The translations under genes and the position numbers were made by a program. A stretch of 64,000 bases of DNA from Solimonas sp036405815. GTDB lineage: Bacteria > Pseudomonadota > Gammaproteobacteria > Nevskiales > Nevskiaceae. Positions 15,583 through 24,394 of the stretch are shown here, piece after piece. The notes beneath the pieces were generated by a model. That model worked only from the letters and a program-made list of their open reading frames with translations. It was not told where the DNA came from and did no database searches. Each line of letters starts with the position of its first letter. Within the stretch, counting starts at the first letter, position 1. The stretch is taken from positions 34,701 to 98,700 of the forward strand of contig DASWWX010000040.1 of assembly GCA_036405815.1 (NCBI GenBank). The letters run 5' to 3'.

Positions 15583-18357
15583 ATGAAACTGACTGCCGAC
15601 ACCCTGCTGAGCCGGATCGAGCCGCTGATCTACACCCCCGGCGGCCGGCGTCTGACCACGCTGCTGCTGGCGCTGGCCACTGCGTTGTTTGCCTGGCAGG
15701 CCGCCGGCATCAGACCGGACGCCGGATTCGACAAGACCGTGCCGGCCGACCATCCCTACATGCAGGTGTTCGAGCAGTACCGAGCCGAGTTCGGGGGCGC
15801 CAACACCACGCTGGTGGCGCTGATGCAGGACAGCGGTGACATCTATAACGCCGAATTCCTCGATGCCCTGCGCACCGCCACCGGCGAGGTGTTCTTCATC
15901 GACGGCATGGACCGCGCCCGCGTGTCTTCGATCTTCACGCGCAACGTGCGCTACATCGAGGTCGTCGACGGCGGCTTCGCGGCCGGGGACGTGATCCCGG
16001 CGCACTACGCGCCGTCGGAAGCGATGTTCGCGCAGATCCGCGAGAACGTCGGCAAGGCAGGCGTCATCGGCCGCCTGGTCAGCAGCGACCAGCGCGGCGC
16101 GATGGTGTTCGCCGAGGTGCTGGAACGCAGCCCGGTCACGCGCGCGCGCACCGACTATCTGCACGTCGCACACAGCCTGGAAAACAACGTGCGTGGCCGT
16201 CTGACCTCGCCGACGCGCTGGCCGCTGAAGCTGAAAGCCGCCGACGCGCCGTTCGCGCAGGACGAAACCGTGGCGACGCTGTATCGCGCGCCGACCTGGC
16301 GCGACTGGCTGTTCGGTGTCGAAGTGCGGCAGCCCGCCGAGCCCGGCGCCGAGCCGCTGCTGCGCCGCTACCACGGTTGGCAGTGGACCACCGCCGCCGA
16401 GCCCAATCCCCAGTATCTGCCGGGCCTGTCGGTGCACATCATCGGCTTCGCCACCGTGGTCGGCGACGTCACCGACGCCGCCCTGGAAGTCGGGCTGTTC
16501 TTCCTGCTGACCGTACTGGCGACGATGCTGGCGCTGTGGGGCTATCTCGGCAGCCTGCGCCTGGCCTGGCTGCCGCTGGCCTGCTCGCTGGTCGCGGTGG
16601 TGTGGGAGTTCGGTCTGCTCAAGACCTTCGGCTTCGGCCTGGATCCGTTCGCGATCCTGGTGCCGTTCCTGGTGCTGGCGGTGTCGACCTCGCACGGCGT
16701 GCAGTACGTCAACACCTGGGCCGATCGCATCGCCCAGGGCGACAGCAGCTTCGAGGCCTCGCGCGCGACGTTCCGACGCCTGTTCGTGCCGGGCACGATC
16801 GCGCTGCTCACCAACGTCGCCGGCTTCCTGACGCTGCAACTCGTGCCGATCGGCAGCATCCGCGAGATGTCGTTCAACGCCTGCTTCGGCATGCTCGCGG
16901 TGATCGTCACCAACAAGCTGATGATGCCGATCTGGCTGTCGCGGCTGCGGCTGGACGACGTGCGCGACTTCCAGGAACGACGCGCGCGCAGTGCTGCCGC
17001 CCTGGACCCGCTGTGGCAGAAACTCGCCGTCATCACCGAACGCCCCGTCGCGATCGCGCTGCTGCTGCTGTCGCTGCTGGTGCTGGCCGGCTCCTGGTGG
17101 CTGCAGGACCGGCGCATCGTCGGCGACGCCCAGGCCGGGGTGCCGGAGCTGCGGCCGGACTCGCGCTACAACCGCGACGTCGATGCGATCACCGCCCACT
17201 TCGCGATCGGCACCGATGTGCTCAAGGTCGTCGCCGAAGCCTGGCCCTGGGCCTGCATCGAGCACGACGCGCTCGAACAGCTCGACCGCTTTACCTGGCA
17301 CATGCAGAACACGCAGGGCGTGTCCTCGGCCCGCAGCCTCGCGCCGCTGGCACGGCGCATCTATTCCGGCCTGTGGGAAGTGAACCCGAAGTTCGAGGTG
17401 ATTCCGCGCAATCACGATGGCCTGGTGCTGTCGACCAAAGGCGTGGAAACCTCCACGGGCCTGCTCAACGTCGATTGCAGCGCGATGCCGGTGTTCGTGT
17501 TCACCGCAGACCATCGCGCGACCACCATCGACCACATCGCCGGTGCCGTCGAGGCCTTCAATCGCAGCAACGCCGAGGAGTTCTACGCGCAGCATCCGCA
17601 GGCCGATCCGCAGGCCTGCGCCGACGACCTGCCGCGGCGTCGCGCCTGGGGCCTGGCACGCACGCAGAGCGAAGACCTGAAAACGACCCTGCGCGGCCAG
17701 GGGCTGTCGGAGGAGGCGATCGCCGAACGGCCGGCAGTCCAGGCCCTGCGCGAACGGATCGACGCGCTGGCCGCCGAACGCGCAGAGCGCACCACCCCCT
17801 GCCCGCTGCACTTCGCGCTCGCGTCCGGCAACGTCGGCGTCATGGGTGCGACGAATGCGGTCGTGCATGAGAAGGAGCTGCCCGCCGTACTGTGGGTCTA
17901 CGCGGTGATCGGCTCGCTGCTGCTGATCTCCTACCGCTCCGGCACCGCGCTGGCGGCCATCTGCCTGCCGCTGTTCATGGTCTCCATCTTCGCCAACGCG
18001 CTGATGGCGGCGTTCGGCATCGGCCTCAAGGTGGCGACGCTGCCGGTGGTCACGCTGGCCGTCGGCATCGGCGTGGACTACGGCATCTACATCTATGACG
18101 TGCTGCAGGACAAGGTGCGCGAGGGCCTGAAACTGCGCGACGCCTATCTCGCCACGCTGCGCCAGACTGGCAAGGCGGTGGTTTTCACCGGCCTGTGCCT
18201 GGCCGGCGGCGTTGCCGCCTGGCTGTTCTCGGACCTGCAGTTTCAGCGCGACATGGGCCAGCTGCTGGTATTCATGTTCACCGCCAACATGCTCGGCGCG
18301 GTGCTGCTGCTGCCGGCGGTCTGCCGTCTGCTGATGCGCGAGACGCCGCGCACGTAG
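15583..18357 (+). CDS. MMPL/RND family transporter
   Basis: A 924-residue inner-membrane protein with the duplicated RND layout. There is one N-terminal membrane segment, a periplasmic loop of about 260 residues, a block of membrane helices beginning near residue 295, a second periplasmic loop, and a final block starting near residue 765. The helix-4-type motif VGIGVDYGIYIYDVL near residue 825 is typical of MMPL proteins. The family exports lipids, hopanoids or other hydrophobic compounds using proton motive force; in DUF1329-containing bacteria such exporters accompany DUF1302/DUF1329 proteins. Here it is alone, downstream of the divergent region. The cargo is unknown. Confidence 0.87.
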   Translation: MKLTADTLLSRIEPLIYTPGGRRLTTLLLALATALFAWQAAGIRPDAGFDKTVPADHPYMQVFEQYRAEFGGANTTLVALMQDSGDIYNAEFLDALRTATGEVFFIDGMDRARVSSIFTRNVRYIEVVDGGFAAGDVIPAHYAPSEAMFAQIRENVGKAGVIGRLVSSDQRGAMVFAEVLERSPVTRARTDYLHVAHSLENNVRGRLTSPTRWPLKLKAADAPFAQDETVATLYRAPTWRDWLFGVEVRQPAEPGAEPLLRRYHGWQWTTAAEPNPQYLPGLSVHIIGFATVVGDVTDAALEVGLFFLLTVLATMLALWGYLGSLRLAWLPLACSLVAVVWEFGLLKTFGFGLDPFAILVPFLVLAVSTSHGVQYVNTWADRIAQGDSSFEASRATFRRLFVPGTIALLTNVAGFLTLQLVPIGSIREMSFNACFGMLAVIVTNKLMMPIWLSRLRLDDVRDFQERRARSAAALDPLWQKLAVITERPVAIALLLLSLLVLAGSWWLQDRRIVGDAQAGVPELRPDSRYNRDVDAITAHFAIGTDVLKVVAEAWPWACIEHDALEQLDRFTWHMQNTQGVSSARSLAPLARRIYSGLWEVNPKFEVIPRNHDGLVLSTKGVETSTGLLNVDCSAMPVFVFTADHRATTIDHIAGAVEAFNRSNAEEFYAQHPQADPQACADDLPRRRAWGLARTQSEDLKTTLRGQGLSEEAIAERPAVQALRERIDALAAERAERTTPCPLHFALASGNVGVMGATNAVVHEKELPAVLWVYAVIGSLLLISYRSGTALAAICLPLFMVSIFANALMAAFGIGLKVATLPVVTLAVGIGVDYGIYIYDVLQDKVREGLKLRDAYLATLRQTGKAVVFTGLCLAGGVAAWLFSDLQFQRDMGQLLVFMFTANMLGAVLLLPAVCRLLMRETPRT

Positions 18358-18507
18358 GGGTTTTCCTGTCTTTCCCTGGCGGTGAAGCCCGATAGAATCG
18401 GCTCGCGAAAGCTGATTTCGCATCGACTGGCGCGCTTTCTGCGTGCCAAACGATCAACGACCGGCCGACATCCCGCCGGCGCAAACACAGCTGTCAGGGG
18501 AATCACC

Positions 18508-21114
18508 ATGCACCAGTTGCACCGTCGCGGACCGCGCGCCCGCGGGCTTGTTTTCGGCCTGTCCTTCCTGATCGCCGCCTGCGGCAGCAGCACGGCCCCG
18601 AATGGCGCCGGCGGTGCTGGCGGTGCCGGTGGTGGCGTCCCGCCCCCGCCGCCCACGACGACCGCGAGCTGCACGTCAGCCGCCGCCGTCACCGAGGCGC
18701 GCATCGCCGCGCTGGCGCCGGCCGAACTGATGGAAGTGATCGTCAGCTTCGACGGCAACGGCCCGCTGGCCAAGAGCAAGGTCGATCTGCTCAAGGGGCT
18801 GGGCCTCGAGGGCCTGCGGCTGTCCAAGCTGCCGATCGCCGGCATGCTGGCGACGCGCGACCAGATCGAAGCGCTGAAGGCCCTGCCGGGGGTGCGCTCC
18901 GTGCGCTGGAACGCGCCGCTGTCCTACGAGGACGACGTTGCGCGCTACCTGACCTCGGTCGACCAGGCCTACGCGGCACCGGAGCTGCATAACGCCAGCG
19001 GCGAACCGATCACCGGCAAGGGCGTCTCGATTCTGGTCAACGATTCGGGCATCGATGCCACGCACCTCGATCTGCCCTATGGCAGCAAGGTGATCCAGAA
19101 CGCGCTCGGCCACACCAACCTGCGTCAGCTGGCCGGCACCGTCACCAGCCTGGTGCTCGACGGCGACGATTACGATGAAAGCTTCCCGTTCACGCCGATC
19201 GAGAACTTTCCCAATACCGACCTGCTCGGCTCGCACGGCACGCACGTCGCCGGCATCGCCGCCGGCTCCGGCGCCGCCTCGGACGGCAAGTTCGCCGGCG
19301 TGGCTCGCGGTGCCAACCTGATCGGCTACGGCTCCGGCGCCGCGGTGCTGGTGCTCGACACGCTCGGCGGCTTCGACTACGCGCTGAAGATCCTGGACGA
19401 GCATCCGGAGTACAACCTGCGCGTGGTCACCAACTCGTTCGGCAATACCGGCGACGTCGGCACCTGTTTCGACCCGGACGATCCGACCAATATCGCCACC
19501 AAGGCGCTGGCCGACCGCGGCATCATCGTCGTGTTCTCGGCCGGCAACTCCGGCTCGGGTCAGGGCACGATCACCGGCAACTTCAAGAAGGCGCCGTGGG
19601 TCATCACCGCCGCCAACGGCCAGAAGAGCGGCGTGCTGGCCCCCAGCTCCTCGCGCGGCAGCATCGCCAACGAGGTGTATCAGGTCGAGATCGACGGCGA
19701 GGTCTTCGTCGTCGAGGACCGTCCGACCGTGGTAACGCCCGGCACTGATTACATCGCCGCTCGCGCCATCGCCGTCGATCCGTTTGCCCCGCTGGACACC
19801 AGCGGCGACATCGAACTGGGCGATATCCCGCTGGCACAGCTGCCGTTCTACACGCACAAGACCGGCACCAGCATGGCGGCCCCGCATCTGGCCGGCCTGA
19901 CCGCGCTGCTGCTCGAAGCCAATCCGGCGCTGACCTGGCGCGAGATCAAGCCGCTGTTCAAGAAGACCGCCACCAACATGCCCGGCTACGCCAGCTGGGA
20001 AGTCGGCGCAGGCTTTGCCAACGTCGAAGCCGCATTGGCCGTGGCGCTGCAGCTGCGTGACGACTACGGCAGCCTCAACTTCTCGCAGCGCGGCTTCTAC
20101 GCCGCCCTGCCGCTCGGCGAAAGCGCGGAAGAGACCAAGACCGTCAGCTTCGCGCCGGTCGGCGCCAACGACGGCGAAAGCTTCGAAGTCGGCGCCGACA
20201 TCTCGCTGGTCGCCGCCGCCTGGAGCCAGCCGCTCGGCAACCTTTGCACCTGTGCGGTCGTGCTGACCGACCCGACCGGCAAGCGCTATGGCTCGAGCAT
20301 CGCCCTGCCCGTTCTCGGCAGCAACGTCGGCACCACCGCCCCCGGCATGCCTGGCACCTGGACGGTGTCGGTGTCCGGCATCGGCGGTCTGGTCGGCGTC
20401 ACGCTCGATCCGCTGGGCCTGACCAACGGTGTCGCCGGCCCCGCCTCGGTGGACGTGCGCGTACTGCAGGTCAAGACCGGCAAGGTGGTCGGGCTCGACG
20501 ACACTGTCGGCCACCCGCAGCGCGGCTATATCGAACTCGCCGTGCAGAAGCGCCTGATGGACGGCCTCGCCAGCGGCTTCCAGCCGGATGCGAAGCTGAC
20601 CCGTGGCCAGTTCGCCGAGTACCTGATGAGCTGGGGCGTGCGCCAGACGCGTCCGCACGACGGTTCCTCGCGCTTCACCGACCTCACCGCCAAGCACCTG
20701 AAGGCGGCGGCGGATGCGCTGACGCGCAGCGGCCAGCTGATCTTCAGCCGCTCCACCACCGCGCTGCCGCTGCTGCCGATCGAAGGCAACCGCTTCGACG
20801 CGAGCGCGCTGGTGACGCGCGAGCAGGCGGCGTATGCGCTGGTGCAGGCGCTGGGCCGCGAGGCCGCGGCGCTGGCGCACGGCGATGCGGCGCTGACCGC
20901 GCCGGACGCCGACGGCAACGCCGTGCCGGTGGTCGACGCCGACCAGGTCGACGCCCAGCTGCGTGGCCACATCCAGGAAGCGCTGAACCTCGGCATCCTC
21001 AAGGCCACGATCCAGAACGGTCAGGCCACGCTGTCGCCGAAGGCGACGCTGACCCGCGGCGACTACGCCGAGATGTCGGCGGAAGCCTATGCCGACATGC
21101 CGCTGCCGTCCTGA
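18508..21114 (+). CDS. S8 (subtilisin-like) serine protease lipoprotein with C-terminal SLH-like repeats
   Basis: An 868-residue exported protease. ATG 18508 gives a lipoprotein signal peptide with lipobox LIAAC (Cys25), followed by a Gly/Pro linker. An inhibitor-I9-like propeptide (about residues 60-145) precedes the peptidase. The catalytic triad is visible: Asp179 (NDSGID), His243 (SHGTHVAGIAAG) and Ser455 (GTSMAAPHLAG). Residues about 673-868 contain three S-layer-homology-like units, recognised by YIELAVQKRLMDGL, DASALVTREQAAYALVQAL and IQEALNLGILKAT...LTRGDYAEM. SLH repeats usually bind cell-wall polymers; how they act in a Gram-negative lipoprotein is unclear. Single gene, ending in a strong terminator. 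Confidence 0.88.
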   Translation: MHQLHRRGPRARGLVFGLSFLIAACGSSTAPNGAGGAGGAGGGVPPPPPTTTASCTSAAAVTEARIAALAPAELMEVIVSFDGNGPLAKSKVDLLKGLGLEGLRLSKLPIAGMLATRDQIEALKALPGVRSVRWNAPLSYEDDVARYLTSVDQAYAAPELHNASGEPITGKGVSILVNDSGIDATHLDLPYGSKVIQNALGHTNLRQLAGTVTSLVLDGDDYDESFPFTPIENFPNTDLLGSHGTHVAGIAAGSGAASDGKFAGVARGANLIGYGSGAAVLVLDTLGGFDYALKILDEHPEYNLRVVTNSFGNTGDVGTCFDPDDPTNIATKALADRGIIVVFSAGNSGSGQGTITGNFKKAPWVITAANGQKSGVLAPSSSRGSIANEVYQVEIDGEVFVVEDRPTVVTPGTDYIAARAIAVDPFAPLDTSGDIELGDIPLAQLPFYTHKTGTSMAAPHLAGLTALLLEANPALTWREIKPLFKKTATNMPGYASWEVGAGFANVEAALAVALQLRDDYGSLNFSQRGFYAALPLGESAEETKTVSFAPVGANDGESFEVGADISLVAAAWSQPLGNLCTCAVVLTDPTGKRYGSSIALPVLGSNVGTTAPGMPGTWTVSVSGIGGLVGVTLDPLGLTNGVAGPASVDVRVLQVKTGKVVGLDDTVGHPQRGYIELAVQKRLMDGLASGFQPDAKLTRGQFAEYLMSWGVRQTRPHDGSSRFTDLTAKHLKAAADALTRSGQLIFSRSTTALPLLPIEGNRFDASALVTREQAAYALVQALGREAAALAHGDAALTAPDADGNAVPVVDADQVDAQLRGHIQEALNLGILKATIQNGQATLSPKATLTRGDYAEMSAEAYADMPLPS

Positions 21115-21141
21115 AGCGCAGGCCAATCCGGTAGCGGCTGA

Positions 21142-21169
21142 GGGGCCCGCGTCTGCGGGCCCCTTTTTT
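21142..21169 (+). terminator. Rho-independent terminator after S8 protease gene
   Basis: GGGGCCCGC (21142-21150) pairs perfectly with GCGGGCCCC (21155-21163) around a TCTG-type 4-nt loop and is followed by six T residues. It lies 27 nt after the protease stop codon and before the convergent diguanylate cyclase gene. Confidence 0.92.
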
Positions 21170-21236
21170 GTTGGCGAATGCAGAGCGCAGCGATGCTAAA
21201 CAGCCGGTCGCTGCGACGCCGACTGTACGGCGGTGA

Positions 21237-23063
21237 CTACAGCGATCGCGGCACGATGCGGGTAGTGGCCGTCAAAGCTTGACCCCTGGCCTCCGGCGAC
21301 ATTCGCCAGGTGGAACGACCCGCCGACTTGGCCTGGTACAAGGCTGCATCGGCGCTGGCCAGCAAATCGGCCGGTTGCATGTCGCCACCCTCGACATAGG
21401 CAATGCCGACGCTGGCACTGGGAGTCAGCGCGGCTTCTCCCAGGATGATTTCCTTGGCCACCGCTGCCACCACCTTCCGCGCCACGAACTGCGCTTCCAT
21501 GCAGTTGCGCAGACTCTCGAGAAGGATGATGAACTCGTCGCCGGCAAAACGGGCGACGATATCGTTTGTGCGGACGCAGCGCTGCAAGCGCGCTGCAACC
21601 TCCCGGATCACCGCATCGCCCATAGCATGCCCGTGCCGGTCATTGATCGACTTGAAGTGGTCGATATCGATAAACAGCAGGGCGACACCGGCCTCAGAGC
21701 GGCGGGCCCGGTCGAGCGCACGGGGGAGCTGCTCGTTGAACTCGCGCCGGTTCGCCAGCCCTGAGAGCGCGTCGCGGCGGGTCAGTTCTTCGAGCTTTCT
21801 TTCGGTCTGTTTCTGCTCCGTGATATCGAACTTCATCGCGTAGAAGCCGCGTACTGTCCCGTCATCCGCGACGTCGGGCACGTAGTTCGAAAGATAATGG
21901 CGATGGCGTCCATCCACCGCTTGGCTGGTTTCGAAGCGCACCGCCTCGCCGCCCAGGACCCTCTTCACGTAGGGCTCGATGGTCGAGTAGATCGACTCAC
22001 CACGAACCTCCCGCACGGTCCGTCCTATCAATGGCGCTTGGCCCGCGCCAAACACATGTTCCGCTTCCGCGTTCGCAAAACGATATCGCTGCTGTGAATC
22101 GACATAGGTGATCAGCGCCGGAATATTGTCCGCCACCGACTTTAGATCACGCTCACTCTTCGCCAGATGATCGGCCATCCGATCTCGCTCCGTTAGCACC
22201 GTAGCCATCGGCAGGACGGTCATCGCCACGACGGCCAGGAAGACCTGAAGCAACAGAATCCGCTCGTGGCTTTCGGACATGTTCATCAGCGAGAACGGTC
22301 CGAACCCGAATACGGTCGATGGAATCGCAATGGCGGCCAGCATCGACAGCCCCGCCACCGCGCCGCCATGCCGATACTGCATCACCATCAGCAGCATCGG
22401 CGGAAAAACGATGAAAAGCAGCGGATACTGGTTCTGAAGGAACGCGCCGAGCGCCACGGCCACCAGCAGCGCCGGCGCCAGCAGGCCGCGCCGCGTCATT
22501 TGACGCAACTCCCCTCCTCGCACGCTCCGCTGCATTGCCAGGGTCGCCGGCATGACGATCGCCACACCCAGTGCATCGGCCGGATACCAGACCGAGAAGA
22601 CCTCCCAAACCGATACCCCGGTTGCTTGGTGCAGGGCGACGCTGGCAACCGTGCCGCCCACTGCCGGCGCCAGCAGCACGCCGAAGCATCCGAAGATAGC
22701 GAGCCCCCTGGCATCACTGATGTCGGCATCAGCGCCGAGGAGGTGGCGCAGCGGCCAGGCCGCCAGCATGACCTCGAGGGTATTGCAAAAGCTCAGGCTG
22801 ATAGCCACAGGCACATTGTCACCGGCGATCAATGCCGCAAGGACATTGCCCGCAAAGCCGGAGATCAGCAGCGCCGGCCAGGCCTTCGTTTGCTCCGACA
22901 GCATCAGGCCCGCGAGCACCCCGTTGGCCAACCAGATCGATGCAATGCGTCCGGACTCGCGGGTCAGCACGATGCAGAGCCAGCACAGGACACCGATCAG
23001 AACCGCGGTTCCGATACACCGCAACAACTCCCGATACCCGGCGGACTGAAGGATGCGCGGCAC
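21237..23063 (-). CDS. Membrane diguanylate cyclase, MASE1-PAS-GGDEF
   Basis: A 608-residue sensor enzyme predicted to make cyclic di-GMP. The first 290 residues are hydrophobic with the MASE1 pattern (ESGRIASIWLANGVLAGLML near residue 35). A PAS domain follows from about residue 312 (NIPALITYVDSQQRYRFANAEAE), and the GGDEF domain begins near residue 435 (RRDALSGLANRREF). The active-site loop is AGDEF at residues 507-511, a tolerated variant of GGDEF. An RxxD inhibitory site (Arg498-Asp501) sits at the standard five-residue distance. The start is GTG 23063 with only a weak AAGAG upstream. No EAL domain is present. It is monocistronic, convergent with the protease. Confidence 0.9.
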   Translation of the reverse strand: MPRILQSAGYRELLRCIGTAVLIGVLCWLCIVLTRESGRIASIWLANGVLAGLMLSEQTKAWPALLISGFAGNVLAALIAGDNVPVAISLSFCNTLEVMLAAWPLRHLLGADADISDARGLAIFGCFGVLLAPAVGGTVASVALHQATGVSVWEVFSVWYPADALGVAIVMPATLAMQRSVRGGELRQMTRRGLLAPALLVAVALGAFLQNQYPLLFIVFPPMLLMVMQYRHGGAVAGLSMLAAIAIPSTVFGFGPFSLMNMSESHERILLLQVFLAVVAMTVLPMATVLTERDRMADHLAKSERDLKSVADNIPALITYVDSQQRYRFANAEAEHVFGAGQAPLIGRTVREVRGESIYSTIEPYVKRVLGGEAVRFETSQAVDGRHRHYLSNYVPDVADDGTVRGFYAMKFDITEQKQTERKLEELTRRDALSGLANRREFNEQLPRALDRARRSEAGVALLFIDIDHFKSINDRHGHAMGDAVIREVAARLQRCVRTNDIVARFAGDEFIILLESLRNCMEAQFVARKVVAAVAKEIILGEAALTPSASVGIAYVEGGDMQPADLLASADAALYQAKSAGRSTWRMSPEARGQALTATTRIVPRSL

Positions 23064-23389
23064 CGCGATCGCTCTTGTCTGGATTTGAGCGTCTCAGGCT
23101 AAGGACCGGCAGGCGAGCACCGCGTCGTTGCCAGACGTGCGGCGCGCAGCGACCGACTCGCGGTGGCCCGGCTCAGGGCCAGCCCGACGACCACTCAGGC
23201 AAACCCTGCTGCGCGCTCGCGGCGAGGTCGAAGCAGCCCGCCGCCGATCACGCAGAGCGTCGCCGACCGCAACCCGTCACGAGCCCGGCGGCAACTTGCC
23301 CGGCATCGATTGTCCGCAACACGCGGAACCTTGCGGGCCTCGTCACGCAGCAGCGGAATCGTCGGCACACCAAGGCCGCATCTGCGACC
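23064..23389. other. 326-nt non-coding gap upstream of the GGDEF gene
   Basis: Both flanking genes point left, so this stretch holds the promoter of the diguanylate cyclase gene and the 3' side of the MBL hydrolase gene. I found no convincing reading frame with a ribosome site, no T-tailed hairpin and no repeat. It appears to be ordinary spacer. Confidence 0.4.
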
Positions 23390-24349
23390 TCACGCCGCCG
23401 GTCGATCCAGCCAGACGCCGAGACCCTGCGCGTTGAGTTCCATGTCGAAGGACAGCAGCTCGCGCGCCTTGGCCTCGTCGATCGGATTGCGCTGCGCGCG
23501 CAGCACGTCCAGGGCGTCCTGCGTCAAAGCTTCGCGCAGCGCCTCGTGCCGCTGCGGCACGGCCTTGAGCCGCTCACCGATCGCGACGTAGCGCTCGATG
23601 CCCGCGCGCAGGTCGGCAGCGAGCTTGGGGACGTTCTCGACGGCGCTGTAATGGGTCAGGAACATGCGCTGCGGCCGCATGGACAGATATCGATCCAGCG
23701 TCTGCATCCAGGCGTCCGGTTCGAACTGCACCGGCGTCGTGGTCGGGAACAGGAACGGACCTTCGGGACCGTCGAAGTCACGATAGCTGAGGCCGAACGT
23801 ATCGCCGGTGAAGAACCCGCGGCTCTCGGCATCCCAGATGCTGAAGTGATGGCGCGCATGGCCGGGCGTATCGATGAACCGCAGTTCGCCGTCGCCCAAC
23901 GGCAGCCGATGGTCGTCGCCGGCAACGGTCACACGCGATTCCGGCACCGGTGCGATCTCGCCATACATCCGCTGCAGGGCTGCCTCGCCGTAGACCGCGC
24001 TGGCGCCGGCGATCAGCTTGGAAGGATCGATCAGGTGACGCGCGCCACGCGGATGCGCAACCAGCATCGCCGCCGGCAGCGCGCGCATCAGCACGCCAAC
24101 GCCGCCGGCGTGATCGAGGTGCACATGCGTCGGGATCACATAGCGGACACGCTCGCGGGCAATGCCGCGGGCCTCCAGCAATGCCAGCAGGCGCGGCACG
24201 CCATGCGCGGTGCCGGCCTCGACGAAAGCGTAGTCCTGTCCGCGCTGAATCAGGTAGCAGCAGGCCAGCCCGGGACGCTCCTGCAGCGTATCGATGCAGG
24301 TGATGCCGAAGCCGAGATCCTGGTCAGGCGGTAGCGATGAGTCGTTCAT
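23390..24349 (-). CDS. MBL-fold metallo-hydrolase
   Basis: A 319-residue metallo-beta-lactamase-fold hydrolase, cytoplasmic with no signal peptide. The metal-binding signature PTHVHLDHAGG is near residues 67-77. The second His is in DTPGHARHHFSIWD, the bridging Asp in FFTGDTFG, and a late LTHYSAVENVP His completes the set. This layout resembles glyoxalase-II/flavodiiron-like stand-alone MBL proteins rather than class B lactamases. ATG 24349 is chosen because the protein begins there; the open frame continues far upstream only as antisense to chrA. It is divergent from chrA across 45 nt. The substrate is unknown. Confidence 0.85.
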   Translation of the reverse strand: MNDSSLPPDQDLGFGITCIDTLQERPGLACCYLIQRGQDYAFVEAGTAHGVPRLLALLEARGIARERVRYVIPTHVHLDHAGGVGVLMRALPAAMLVAHPRGARHLIDPSKLIAGASAVYGEAALQRMYGEIAPVPESRVTVAGDDHRLPLGDGELRFIDTPGHARHHFSIWDAESRGFFTGDTFGLSYRDFDGPEGPFLFPTTTPVQFEPDAWMQTLDRYLSMRPQRMFLTHYSAVENVPKLAADLRAGIERYVAIGERLKAVPQRHEALREALTQDALDVLRAQRNPIDEAKARELLSFDMELNAQGLGVWLDRPAA

Positions 24350-24394
24350 GGCCGCTATTGTCGCGCACCCGCCCCCCCATCTCACCCCGCCCTC

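Noticed and set aside
15430..18423. A very long open frame on the minus strand opposite the MMPL gene
   Set aside because: It mirrors the GC-rich codon pattern of the real gene, is rich in His/Arg/Gln/Ala without any domain, and has no ribosome site.
23128..23591. Small plus-strand frames in the gap between the GGDEF and MBL genes
   Set aside because: Arg/Pro/Ala-rich frames typical of GC-rich DNA without start signals; they run into the antisense of the MBL gene.
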